DNA of 64,000 nucleotides from the NCBI RefSeq assembly GCF_003945595.2, contig NW_024104619.1, positions 124,001 through 188,000 of the forward strand. The letters are read 5' to 3'. The DNA comes from Pipra filicauda. Taxonomy: Eukaryota > Chordata > Aves > Passeriformes > Pipridae. A program made the position numbers and the translations under genes. Under the pieces are notes generated by a model. It had not been told where the DNA came from. It saw only the letters and a program-made list of their open reading frames with translations, and ran no database searches. Of the stretch, positions 1 through 11,938 are shown piece by piece; within the stretch, counting starts at the first letter, position 1, and every line of letters starts with the position of its first letter.

Positions 1-2161
1 TAAAAGACATTCATTACTGGAAATTCATAAGTTTGAAAATCTCAGGATTGTTAATAGTGTTCTCTCCCTTCTAAAGAGATTTTATAAAAATAAATGTAAT
101 GAGAGTGTCAAGAAGAAAGAGGAAGAATAATTAAGAAAGGGAAAAAAAGAAAGGGATGAAAGGGAAAAGTGATAAGGAGTAGTAGCAGAAAAAGGGAAAT
201 AGAAATATAAATAGGCAATAGGAGAAAAGGATATATTACAAGAAAAAATAATAATGTTGAAAAAGAATCTTTTTACATTTTTGGCTGTTGGCTGCTACAC
301 TGCTATTCTTTCATTCACTGTAAGCTACTAAAATCACATTGTCTGAATATTTTGCAGTACAGAGGATTATTAATGCTTAAAAACCTCATGACAGCTATCT
401 GCAATAGACAGAGCTTGTGAATTCTGACAAATGACTCTTGATATTAATCATGCTAATATGTGAGTGCTCTAAAAAGATTCATCTCCAGGAATTTCATAAA
501 AATATATTTTAGGCAGATGTGAAAGCATATCCTGTTGTGCTTATGGAACCCTTTTCTGAAACTTCCTTGTTCTTGTATTATTTATCATTCTGTTGTCTCT
601 GATCTATAATTCAAAAAGAAAAACCCTTTGATTAATATATATGCAATATATTTCCAAAACAGTGCTAAAAATCTCAGCTACCAGGTGTCCATTATTGTTA
701 TCAGATACAAAAATGTGAAGGTGGAGAATACTGATCAGGTCATTCTGTCCACATGCCTGCCAATAAAGGACATTCTCTGCCTATTTGTACTGTTGTTGTG
801 ATAAAATAAAAGGGTTGCAAGAATTGCTGAACTTTCTCACTATACACCTGTAACTACTGAGATGAAAAAGTCTTATTCTCCCTCAGTAAACTAGTCCTGT
901 CCTGCCTGAAACATGAATTATATCACAATTTGCTTCAGGGTCAGTCTGCAATCAGGTATTCCTTCCAGTCTTCTTGGTGATTATACCCATCCATTAAACT
1001 ACAAAAATTCCCTAAAAATGAAGATAAGTATTCATAAGTATACTACTGATGAGTTGAGCTCTAACACTCTAATAGGTATCATTATATTAGATTATGATAT
1101 ATTGTCTCATGTTTCTCATTAAGATTTCATTGCAAGTTTCTAATTATAAGAGTGCTCCCTAATGTTACTAAGGGAAAGCATGTTCGGTAGCTAAAAACCT
1201 GAGTTTCTAGGGGGAGGGGGGAAGTGTTTGCAAAGGCACAGATGTCCTAACTTTCATTGAAATTCAGTTAGAGTTACCTACCTAACTGCTATTTATCCCT
1301 TAGGATAAACTGAAACATAAATATTCTTTATGGTTGCACAGCTTGGAGGTGAGAAACAAAAGGTTCCCTTTTCCTCTAAAAAACCCAAAAAATCCACAGA
1401 AGAAAAAAACAATTTCTCTGACAATTATAGGACAGCAGGCAATGATATATTAACAACCAATTTTCTAATTAAAGAGCAAACAATTTTTGTCCTTCATTGT
1501 AATTTTAACTTCATGTATGTATGTAAACTCAATGTATTTAAGAGTATATATTTATCTATATAGAGATATATCCATATGCATTTGAATGCATAGACTATAG
1601 CCATGAAATAGGTCTATAATTAAATGTGCATGACTCTAAAATGATAAAGTGGTAGCTGAAGCTCTCTTCTTCTACACAACAATCTAGAAAAGAAAAGTTT
1701 ATGTTCCTTCTTCATCTGTATTGCTCTTAGCTAACACTACTCTTAAAATGGGGAGGGTGAAAACAATATTCTGGAATGATGAGGAATATGAAAAGAAGAT
1801 GCTAATACATGGATGACTGACAGAAAGGTTCTCCTAAGAACTGTACTTTCCTATTAAGTTTTAAAAAAATAAAAGATCAAAAAAAATAAAAAAAAAGAGA
1901 ATTCAAGATATTGTAGGCATCATGCTGTCACAAAATGTGGCAAGTGAGGAGAAAATAAAAAAGTACAAGGAGGCTAAAAATCAAGGATAAATGTGAACCT
2001 TGACCTCACTTGGTAAAAAATCCCATGAGGCAGGTGGAGACTACATCTCTGTGACAGCAGCACAGGAGCAAAGAGTCGGTGTGTGCCACAATATAGGACT
2101 GTGACACACACACTCTCTCCTGGACACACTAGGAAATATCACTGTTGTGCTCTCTTCTGTG
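1..2161. other. AT-rich sequence, no gene recognised
   Basis: No gene, RNA or named repeat is seen here. Purine-rich patches occur near 108-185 and an A-rich run near 1860-1900. The two short open frames (913-1122 and 1330-1563) have the composition of translated AT-rich DNA and no recognisable domain. Confidence 0.6.
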
Positions 2162-3460
2162 TCACAGAATCAGAATAATAGATTAATAAAATGGTTTGGA
2201 TTGAAAGGGACCTTAAGGATCATCTAATCCAATCCCCCCTGCCATGGACAGGGACATCTTGCACTAGACCAGGTTGCTCAAAGCCCCATCCAACCTGGCC
2301 TTGAACACTGCCAGGGTGGGACATCCACAGCTTCTCTGGGCAACCTGTTCTAGTGCCCCACCACCCTCTGAGTAAAGAATTTCTTCCAAACATCCAACCT
2401 GCATCTCTCCTCTATTAGTTTAGAACTGTTCCTCTATGTCTAACCCCTGTGTCTATCTCCTAGTGTAAAAAGTCACTCTCCCTCTTTTTTATAGGCCCCT
2501 TTCAATAGGTCAAAATAGGTCAAATGCTGCAATAAGGTCTCCCTGGAGCCTTCTCCAGGCAGAACAACCCCAGCTCTCTCAGCCTGTCCTCGTAGCAGGG
2601 ATGGTCCAGCCCTCTGATTGTCTTTGTGGCCTCCTCTGGACTCTCTCCAACAGGTCCATGTCATTCCTGTGCTGGGGACTCCAGAGTTGGATGCAGTGCT
2701 CCTACTGTGGTCTCACCAGGGCAGAGTAGAGTGGGAGAATCACCTCCCTCGACCTGCTGGTCACACCTCTTTTGATACAGCCCAGGACACACTTGGCTTT
2801 CTGGGCTGCAAGTACACACTCTTGGCTCATGTCCAGCTTTTCCTTCATCAGAATCCCCAAGTCCCTCTCTGCCAGGTTGCTCTCAGGGAGTTGATTTCCT
2901 AGTCAGTACTCATGTTTGGGACTGCCCTGACCAGGTGCAGCACCTTACACTTGGACTTGTTGAATTTGATGACGTTTTCATGGGCTCACTGCTCAGGTTT
3001 GTCCAGGGCCCCCGGATGGCATCCCACCCTTCTGTTGTGTCAACTGCACTGCTCAGCTTGGTGTCACCTGTGAACTTACTGAGGGTGCACTCAATCCCTC
3101 TGTCTATGTCACTGATAAAGGTATTGAAGAACCTCAGTCCTAGGACAGAGCCCTGGGGGGCACCAAACACCTCCACCTGGACAGAGAGACATTTTCCACA
3201 ACTCTCTGGCTGTGTCCATCCAGCCAATTCCTTATCCACCAATTAGTCCATCCTTCAAATCTATGTCTCTCCAGCTTGGAGATAAGGATGGCATGTGGGA
3301 CAACCTTGAAGTCATTACAGAGGTTCTAGGTAGACAAAATCAGTTGGTCTTCTGTTTTTGACCCTTACAGTCAGTCCATCATAAAAGGCCACCAGATGGG
3401 TCAGGCATGATTTACTTGCCCTTAATAAAGCTGTGCTGGCTGTCTTTGATCACCTCTGTA
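2162..3460 (-). mobile_element. CR1 LINE, 5'-truncated, with 3' part of ORF2
   Basis: Read on the minus strand, this is the 3' portion of a CR1 LINE. The plus-strand left edge carries the CR1 terminus (cacagaatcagaat) and the 3' UTR block with gaaagggaccttaaggatc. The sequence then runs through the conserved region ending the reverse-transcriptase frame. Between about 2910 and 3242 the minus strand still encodes the PQGSVLG stretch and the FNTFISDID block upstream of the catalytic aspartates. The expected F/Y-A-D-D motif has decayed to FTGD, so the copy is dead. It is about 1.3 kb of an element that is roughly 4.5 kb when complete, and its 5' truncation is typical of target-primed reverse transcription. 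The right edge lies near a segment reading aataaagctgtgctggctg. Family assignment is firm; the exact 5' end is not. Confidence 0.9.
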
Positions 3461-4759
3461 ATGTTAATCTAGATAGGAGAAGACTATGTACAAAAGACAT
3501 AGCTTAGATTTCAGCCCTAAATTTCTTTTCCTTTTCTGTCTACAGACACTCTGTTTGAGATACGTGAGATGTTTTCTACAAAGTTAGAAAATCTGGATAA
3601 TTTTACAGGAGCAAACCTGACAGATAGTAATGCATGTTTTTGCTGGATTCTGTCTTACAGGCTTTTGGGTGATAAAAGAAAAATGTAAGCCATTTAAAAA
3701 AAATAACTGCAAAAAATATTATGAATTTGATCTGCACTTTTAAAGGGAGATGTAACGTGCTCAACAGATCTTTTTCTCTTTTTTGTTAATGCTTTAGTAT
3801 TAAGCCTTTTGCAATTATTGAAGACTGCTCTTCAAGTGTTCTTCTAGACGAAGTAAGACAATTTCTTTCCACTTTGCCTTATCCATCTTTCATTGTCTGG
3901 AGAAGGGCAGCATGCAGATACACTCATCAGTTTTGCACAGCATGTACACGTTTCATTTCCACCACTACTTCACTAAATAACTGAAGTGAAAGTGATGATA
4001 AATTAGAAATCTTATGCCTACAAATCCATTTCTTTCTAAAATCTTACAGTTGAAATACTTGTTAAAAATACTAATGAATGACCAGTTTGGCTTTTGCCCA
4101 GAATAAGGGTTTTAACCATAAATGCACCACATATATACTATATAGTGTGGCATATGGCATATGTCCCAATGGAATCTGGTTTGCTGAGAAAACAATAGTT
4201 TTATTTAAAAAAAAACTAACATGGTTCTTCCCTTCTAATTATGTCAGCAAATATTAAAACCACGTGCATCCTCAAATTCTGGTGAAAGAGACATCTGAGT
4301 ATTTTAAAAGTGTATGAAATGATGCATACGAATGTAGATATTTACACAGTTACTTGGTACATTGCTGCAGGTATAAAAATCACAAGTTTTACTGATGAGA
4401 ACAATCAGCTATCTTAGGTACTGGATTTTGTTTCAATGCAGTTGAACAGATTTTTCAGCATTTTACTGCTATATACCTATAGAATTAAGTTTTGGTGTTA
4501 TATATCCTTACATGATATAGATGGGGGCAGAGGTTATATTCTAAAATGGATATTTATCTTAAAAATTCCATTAAAATGACAAGGTATAATAATAAACATC
4601 CTAACTTGAAATACATATTTTATTTCTCACTTAGTTGTAAATTCTTCAGTGCAGAGTAGTGGATTTTCTTTTAATTTCTCTTTGTGCTGAAATCACTAAA
4701 GATATTAGCAACAGCTTTCTGAGGAGATAATGCTAAGTTGTGAATGCTTATCCTGGTAA
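3461..4759. other. AT-rich intergenic/intronic sequence
   Basis: No gene or recognisable repeat is seen, only unique-looking AT-rich sequence between two CR1 copies. Confidence 0.5.
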
Positions 4760-4801
4760 TCACAGAATCACAGAATACGCTGAGTTGGAAGGGACCTACA
4801 A
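4760..4801 (-). mobile_element. CR1 3'-end stub (about 40 bp)
   Basis: The motif tcacagaatcacagaat followed by gagttggaagggacct is the extreme 3' end of a CR1 on the minus strand, and it stops at once. This is either an extremely 5'-truncated insertion or the residue of a larger deleted copy. Confidence 0.75.
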
Positions 4802-5459
4802 AGGATAAACAAAATTAAATGAAAAAAAAGATAATTTGCTGAGTGGGTGTTCTTTTAAAGCCACATGTCATGCCACAGTTTTTAATTACATTGGTTCAGA
4901 GACATCATGGTTTATTAAACAAATGACTGAGGGTTGACTCATGAGATCTCTAATTTAGTCCTCATATTACTCCTGGATAACCTTAGGCCTTCAGTGTATC
5001 TCCCATAGCTTATTTACTGACAAAACACAGTGGAAGAGCCAGACACTGTTGAGTCAGCATCCAATAAAACTTCTCTTGGCTTAGCTGCTTTGTTGCACTT
5101 TTTCAGGGTAATGCTCACAAAACACAAAGATCCTTCTCCTGTTACAGCAACACTTCCCAAGGGAAACTTTCCTAGACTCTGGTAGCAGAGGCAACAGGGT
5201 TGTGTTGTGGCTCCCTCTATGCACCAAGTCCTTGAGGAGCATCCCAAGAAAGGACAGAGCACAGAGGTGTCTGAGCCAGAATCCCTCTCTGTGAAGTGAG
5301 CACCTGCAGAAGAGGCCCTAAGAGGTGTGAGAAAGAGATGGTAGCAGCAATCCCAGAGGGGTAAATACAAAAAGCAGGTGAAAGTAGTGATGTGCATGAG
5401 TGGTTGTGTCCAGCTGTTTCTAGTGTACAACCTTCTCATGCTTTTGGGGAATACACTCA
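4802..5459. other. Unassigned, with a GC-richer segment at about 5010-5400
   Basis: This segment is richer in G+C than its surroundings and has an open minus-strand frame at 5014-5460 (148 codons). The translation is cysteine- and serine-rich with no domain I recognise, and it runs up to the edge of the adjacent CR1. It may be an old, unnamed repeat. I do not call a gene. Confidence 0.3.
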
Positions 5460-5690
5460 TCGAATCACAGGATCACTAATGTGGGAAAAGATCTCCAAGA
5501 TCACCAATTGGCAATTGGCCTTTGACCAATTGCCACCTCGCCAACTAGACCATGGCACTAAGTGCCATGTCCAGTTCTTCCTAGAACACCTCCAGGGGTG
5601 GCATTCCCTGAGCAGATGGTTCCAACGCCTGACAACCCTTTCAGTGAAGAAATTCTTCCTGACCTACTCCTTTGTGACAGTCTAGGTGCT
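5460..5690 (-). mobile_element. CR1 LINE 3' fragment (older subfamily)
   Basis: The plus-strand left edge reads cgaatcacaggatcac, followed by the diagnostic 3' UTR landmarks: a ccatggcactaag block, acctccaggggtgg, the gttccaacgcctgacaaccc block, and aagaaattcttcctgac. These match the CR1 3' UTR type also seen at 24350. The copy is diverged and carries an extra duplicated-looking caattggcaattggcc segment near its 3' end. Confidence 0.85.
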
Positions 5691-7018
5691 CTAGTCTGAG
5701 ATATTTTGCACTACATAAACAATTTTTTAATTAATTGAATGGTGAGACAATGCTTAAAATCTGTTTTAAGATAACATTGGTGTAAATTGAGGATATTTGA
5801 GTAGAAATTCACCTTTCTGGAGGTCAAACATCTCCATCTATCAGCATCTCAGCCTATGGTTCCCTTTATACTCTACTTTACTTTAGATTTCTCTATTAGG
5901 TAGTGATTAATTGGCTTTTCCTCGGTGCAGACCTTAAAGGAAAACAAGGGTGTCTGGCTTAATAGCACATTCCTATAGTTTCTGGTGGGAATTGTATGTA
6001 CCTCGGAAGCACTTTCTAACAGTGGTCCCTGAACACGAGTGCTGTGCTTTGACCCATCAACGTGAATGCTCTCTCAGTTCACAGGAATTTATTGAAGGTA
6101 CATGAAACTATAGTTCAAAATATTATTTAGGTTTTTTAGTCTAAAAACAGGATAGATGACAACTTAATAGCAACAGACAGTTTCAATACGGCTCTTTCGC
6201 GAACCAGTTCCTATCACTGAGAGACAAGGCCACTCTATTTGAAAGCAAAAAGTATAAATTTACAGTAAGAGGACACAGCTTGCAGATACAGTAGCTAAGG
6301 CAGAGGACTAAGATATACATGAAACCATAATATGCATGAGGTTGTCTGCATTGTAAAATCAAAACAAGCAAACAGAAAAACATAAGCCAAAGTGATAATT
6401 TTACCATGTTTATCTTAACATTTTTCTCAAAGCCTCTCTTCTCATAAACCCACCTGCCCCTACTTTTTGTTAAAGATCACAGTAATTAAGAAGAAAGACA
6501 ACACAAGCAGAAAAAAAGACACCACATTGCTGAAAGGAGTTTTTTGGAAGACATTAAATTAAAATATGTTTCCTAATCACATTTAGCTGCAGTCTTCCCT
6601 GCTTGTGTGTTCTTCTCATGAGTCCAAACCTGCTGGATGTTTTAAAATCCAAGGTAAGAATCCACAGCTTTTTATATTCCTATTTCCTCACCTAATATCA
6701 TAAAAACTTGTAAATCCAAATGAACATTAAGGAGACAGGTTGATAATATAATTAATTATACACAAAGCTGCAATTAAGTTAGACTAACTGTGTTCAGATG
6801 TAAATTATGTCATAAGGGTGCCCATGGGAGCTGTGCTGAAATATAGAGCAGGAGAATTTGATTTGTGGAATAGAACTATTTTATCTCTCTGTTTATGTGG
6901 ATTTAAATGTATTTTATGTGAAGTACACTGTTGTTACAACCTCAGGTGGCATTCTTGGAGATAAATGATTCTTGTCCAAGTTATTTGCCCCCACATTATA
7001 TAAAGACTATTGACTGAC
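5691..7018. other. AT-rich sequence, no gene recognised
   Basis: No recognisable repeat or coding exon is seen. The minus frame at 6183-6407 looks like translated AT-rich sequence. Confidence 0.5.
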
Positions 7019-8003
7019 TGTGGTGGGTTGACCCTGGCTGGATGCCCATCAAATCTGCTCTATCACTCCCCTCCTCAGCTGTACATGGCAGAAAAAATGT
7101 GACCGAAAACTCCTGGGTCGAGGTAAGGACAGGGAGAGATTTCTCAGCAATTAAGTCACGGGCAAAACAGGCTCAGCCTGGGGAAACTCATTTAATTTAC
7201 CAAACAAATCAGGGTAGTAAGAAGTAAAACCAAATCTTAAAACATCTTCCCCCCACCCCTCCGTTCTTCCCAGGATCAATCTCTCTCCGGAATTGTGTTT
7301 CTCCTCTCCACACCAGCAGTACAGGGGGACAGGGAATGGGGGCTATTGTCAGTTCATCATATGTTGTCTCTGATGCTCCTTGCCCTCCGGGGTGGGTGGA
7401 ATTCCTCATGCTCTTCCCCTGCTCCAGTGTGGGGTCCCTCCCATGGGAGACAGTTCTTCACAACTTTCTCCAAGGTGAGTCCTTCCCACAGACTACAGCT
7501 CTTCATGAGCTGCTCCAGAGTGGGTCCCCCACAGTCACAAGTCCTGCCAGCAAACCTGCTCCAGTGTGGGTTCCTTTTTCCACAGGACAAAAGGTCCCGC
7601 CAGGAGCCTGCTCCAGATCAGGTTTCCCACCAGATCACAGTCTCTTTTGGGCATCCACCTGCTCCTGCTTATGGTCTTTCCAGTGGCTGTAGGTGGATCT
7701 TTGCTCCACTATGGACCTTCTGCTCCTTCTGCACTGACCTTGGTGAGCAGGGCTGTTTCTCTGACATGCTCTCACTCCTCTCTCACCTGCACTTTGTTGT
7801 GCTGACTTTTTCCACCCTCATTAATATGTTATCTCTACCACCATCTCTGAAGGGCTCAGCCTTGGTCAGCAGTGGGTCCATCCTGGAGCTGGCTGGCTTT
7901 GGCTCTGCAGGACATGGGGGAAGATTTTGGCAGCTTCTCACAGAGGCTGCTTGTGTAGCCTCCCCCCCCCACTTACGAAAACCTGGCCAGGCAAAAACAA
8001 TAG
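7019..8003 (-). mobile_element. Solo LTR, avian ERVL-like
   Basis: This is a nearly full-length long terminal repeat of a common avian endogenous retrovirus type, read on the minus strand. The plus-strand left boundary tgtggtgggttgaccctgg is the complement of the LTR 3' end (ending in CA). The right boundary near ctggccaggcaaaaac corresponds to its 5' start. Inside are the recurrent gctccagtgtgg-type blocks. On the minus strand a segment reading taacatattaatgag lies where the family has its promoter region. No gag, pol or env sequence flanks it, so it is a solo LTR left by recombination. No clear target-site duplication is visible at my boundaries. Open frames of 237 and 118 codons inside it are non-functional. 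Family-level identity is inferred from remembered consensus motifs. Confidence 0.8.
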
Positions 8004-8382
8004 TGTGATATACAGAAGAGCCTTGAGATCAAGGCATCTATAAAAGTATAATTTCAAAAGGGGGTAGAGATACAAGACCTGTAATAAAATGTTTGTTATA
8101 TTCAAGTTCTAGACAATGAGATTTATTTTTTTTTGCTAAGTTAAATCAAGAGTTACCTGCAGAGAAATAAAAAATACACACACAAAAGCATAACAAATAT
8201 TGAAGCGGAGATGAAAGTATTATTATGGCTGTGAGCATAGTATTAAATATTCAAGATCAGTATGCATGTAATACATAAAAGTCTCTTTCACAAATATGAT
8301 TATTTTCTTAAAATGCAGTAGATGCAAAAAGCAGGATTAAGATTATTTCTTAGAATAAAGATTATTACATTCAGCTGGAGTA
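8004..8382. other. AT-rich sequence, nothing recognised
   Basis: No gene or named repeat is seen in this short AT-rich interval. Confidence 0.5.
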
Positions 8383-8511
8383 CATAGAATCATTGAATGG
8401 TTTGGGCTGGAAGGGATCTTAAAGCTCATCTTGCTCCAACCCCCTTACCATGGGCAGGGACACCTTCTACTAGACCAGGTTGCTCAGAGCCCTATCCAAC
8501 CTGGCCTTGAC
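8383..8511 (-). mobile_element. CR1 LINE 3' fragment
   Basis: The minus-strand CR1 3' UTR is recognised by catagaatcattgaatggtt, gctggaagggatctt, tagaccaggttgctcag and ccaacctggccttga. It is truncated after about 130 bp. Confidence 0.92.
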
Positions 8512-10527
8512 TAATAATGGGACAAAAAACACACATTCACAAAGGCATCTTTCTAAATCAAATCAGAATGTCTGATTTTGAATGGAAAAAAAGTGCACAG
8601 AAAAATTGGAAATACGGACACCCTTCACTACAATTGAAGGCTATGTTTTAACAGAGATCAGAAAGAAAGAAATTAAAGAATTAAGGGACCAGTTCATGTT
8701 CTGAAACCAGAAAAACAAAGCAAAACATACTGTTGAGGTCAAAACCCACTATAGTAAATATATTTAGAATTTTTATTCTGGAGAATAGTATCATTCTGGA
8801 TTAAATGTATTTTTAAATGATAAATATTGGAATTTTTTTCTTTAATTTATACTATTGAATAAATATCAGATTAATGTAAGAAACGTGTTTTGTGGAAAAT
8901 CCCACAACTATTCCAAACTCTGAATTTTAAATAAAACCAGTAAAAAATAATATTTATGTTTATAAAAGAACTTTTAAATAAACAATTCTGTCAATATCTT
9001 GTAAGTCTGAAAAATCTTTGAAACTTCGTCAAACCCAGCCTGATGACATGTTTTTAGAAATCAACACTTTCAAAGGAAATTTTTTCTCTTCCACTGCTAA
9101 GTCTCTAGTGCAAGAACTACAGGAATTGTGTTTTTTTCAAAAGGCTCAAACATTACTGGACTTCAGTCTCCTCTTATCAGTCTTCTAGACACCAAGGGAG
9201 TGTACAGACTAATTTTTGTAGGTTATTTCTTAGAATTATTTAAAGTAAGAAATTTAAAGAAAATATTTAATTTCATGAAAACACCATTTAAGTTCTGCTT
9301 TTAGGCACACATATATGAAACAGAAGCAATTTCTCTGGTTGGTTGTTTCAAGATAGGCTTGACCAATGTTCAAGTTTTGATAAGAAAGGCAGCCCAAAGT
9401 ACTGTCTGCAATGTGTATTAACTAGACTTGAAAGTAAAACAAGTGACAAAAAACTAACAACTGTAGGAAGACACAAGCATAGTCCATCTCTTATTTAAGT
9501 AAATTAAATACTTTAAATTAAAAAAAAAATAGTAGAGAGGTTGGAGAAGAAATATTTTTTTACTTTGGTCAAGAGCGGACTGCAGATGTTTCCAAAGTAA
9601 TAACTTGATTTTCATGCTTAAATCTCTCTTCAAAAAACCCCATCATCTTCTCCTACCAAAGCAAAATCACAAGGAATTGTTTCAGTTTTATTTCAGTCTG
9701 ACAAGGATTGCTGTCTTAACACTGCAGAAATTTTGAGGAACTTTGAATAATAATCAAGATACAAGGTACAAGAAGCATCACAATTACTGACAAAAGGAAA
9801 CAAGGGGCTGCAAATATCAAACACTGAAGAAGTGCATGAGATGACCTAAATATGCCAGCAAAGGGTTCCATGAGAGTTTTTCAAGAAGTGATAATTTTAT
9901 ACTCAATGCATTTTACAGACATTCACAAAGCACTGCAAAGTAGTGCAGCCAGTGTTACATTGCCAACATCCCTCTCCTTCGGAAAGCAAGCCATGGCAGT
10001 TGAGATCCATATTCAGTTTTACTGAACTCCCTTTTATCACCAGAATAGACTTGTCAGCTCATTTGGAAGTAGAGCTAGAAATCTTTCTGAAAAAAACACT
10101 TACTGCTGTAACCTGTGATTACTGGTTATAAAGTCCAAGCACTATTTTGTTCCTATGGCTTGGAACATGGCTTGTCCAGCAAGTTCAACAGTCAGTTTTC
10201 ATGGTTTTAAACAGCATTAACTCCATAGGAATCTCCAAAAAGAGGGAGAGTTGATGTGTGCTTACAAAAATTCATAAAACTTTTGCACATTTCAAAAAGC
10301 CGCATGAGACTTAAACCCTAAATATTTCTGTAGGATGAATTGTAACTTACTTAGCCTCTGTTGGTGTTTCCTGGGATGTCTCCTGGTGTAACTGATGAAG
10401 AATCTGGAGATGCTTTACCAGGCTGTATAAAAAAGCATTCAGGTATTGTGTCCTGGATTGCAGCAAGTCAAAACAATATTGCTGAAGCAGTAAAATTGTT
10501 TATGCCAGAAATAAAAGCCACCATCCA
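8512..10527. other. AT-rich sequence, no gene recognised
   Basis: About 2 kb of AT-rich DNA with no convincing exon or repeat. The 62-codon frame at 9943-10131 has no recognisable features. Confidence 0.5.
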
Positions 10528-10685
10528 ACAGCAGATCTGGTGGCTCCTCCCTGGAAGTGTTCAAGGCCAGGGTGGATGGAGTCCTGCGAAACCTAGTCAA
10601 GTGGAAGGTGTCCCTGCCCATGGAAGGGGGATTGCAGATGATCTTTAATGTCCCTTCCAACCTAAACCATTGTGTGATTCTATGG
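10528..10685 (+). mobile_element. CR1 LINE 3' fragment, plus strand
   Basis: Plus-strand landmarks are cctggaagtgttcaaggcca, gtggaaggtgtccctgccca, tcccttccaacctaaaccat and the 3' terminus tgtgattctatgg. The copy is strongly 5'-truncated. The upstream part of the open frame at 10361-10648 is not CR1-like and that frame is not a gene. Confidence 0.9.
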
Positions 10686-11689
10686 GAAGGAAATGTTTGT
10701 AGACAAAAGTCTGCTTAGAGCAGAGCATTCAGCAGTTCATTGAGAGAAGACAGAGGCCAATGCTGCTGTTCTTCTCTTTGACTGACTGATAATATATTCT
10801 AATTATTCAACAAGATGATTTTCATGTGCAGATTCTCCCTTTTTTTGCAGGTGGAAACATTACTATTCTATAGGTTTCTTAGTCACTAATGAAAAATAGA
10901 AAAATAACCACTAGAACATAAAAAAAGACTTATCCTTGAGCAGTTTGTCTAAGAGGGTATCACCAGGTCAGGAGGAGGACTGAATGTGTTCTGTCAGATC
11001 TGGAGCTCTGTGACTATGTTTCTTTAATTAGTGGTAGGTAAATAAAATGAAAATAACAGATTTAAAGAAAATGGAAACAACCTCAACTAATACTATGTCA
11101 ATTAAAAATAGGATTTTTCATAAAAACCAATGATAGTACAGGAAAAAATTGTGCTACATGGTATATGAAGAACTATGTCAAATATCAAAAGAAACATTGG
11201 AAGAATAAATATGTTTTTTTAAAGGCAACTAAAGAAGAAAAACGAGTGCAGAGATCTTCAGAAGCAGGACTTGCAGAGATTAAGGATGATAACCTTTTAG
11301 CTGAAAAAAACCTACAGATAAACTGAAAATATTTATCTTATAATCATTTTTTTGTAATGTTAAACTATTCTTTGATGCAGATCTACAAAAAGGTCATTTA
11401 CTTCTGTGGGGAGAAAAGGTGCAACACAGTGATTTTAACTTGCTGTATAAGATTCATTAGTGGAAATTGCCCTGTGCTTCAGTACAGGTAAAGGCACTAA
11501 GCCTGACTTGCAGGACAATGAATTTTATAGAGTTCCAAGACTTTAAAAAATAATCTATACCATGTTTTGAGAAGCAGAAAATAATGTCTAGGTAATTATT
11601 TCTACCAAATGTTAACATTTCCTTGTGAAGGGAAATTGTAAAGCTACTGACGCATGAAAACCTAAATTGAAATTAAAAATATTTGAAGA
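10686..11689. other. AT-rich sequence, nothing recognised
   Basis: About 1 kb without a recognisable repeat or gene. Confidence 0.5.
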
Positions 11690-11938
11690 TCATAGAATCA
11701 TAGCCTGGGTTGGAAGGGACCTTAAAGATCATCTACTTTCAACCCCTCTGCCATGGGCAGGGACACCTTCTACTAGACCAGGTTGCTCTGAGCCCCATCC
11801 AACCTGGCCTTGAACATTTCCAGGGATGGGGCAGCCACGGTTCCTCCGGACAACCTATGCCAGAGCCCCACCACCCTCACAGGCAAGAATTTCTTCCTAA
11901 TATCTAATCTAAACCTGTTCTCTTTCAGTTTGACACAT
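11690..11938 (-). mobile_element. CR1 LINE 3' fragment
   Basis: The minus-strand CR1 3' end is recognised by tcatagaatcatagcctggg, gttggaagggaccttaaag, tagaccaggttgctctgag and aagaatttcttcctaatat. The 65- and 72-codon frames within it are repeat-derived. Confidence 0.93.

Noticed and set aside
2910..3242. Host gene with reverse-transcriptase-like sequence
   Set aside because: It is CR1 ORF2 with its catalytic motif lost and CR1 3' UTR attached.
7295..8008. 237-codon open frame
   Set aside because: It lies inside a solo LTR and in the antisense direction, so it is non-coding repeat sequence.
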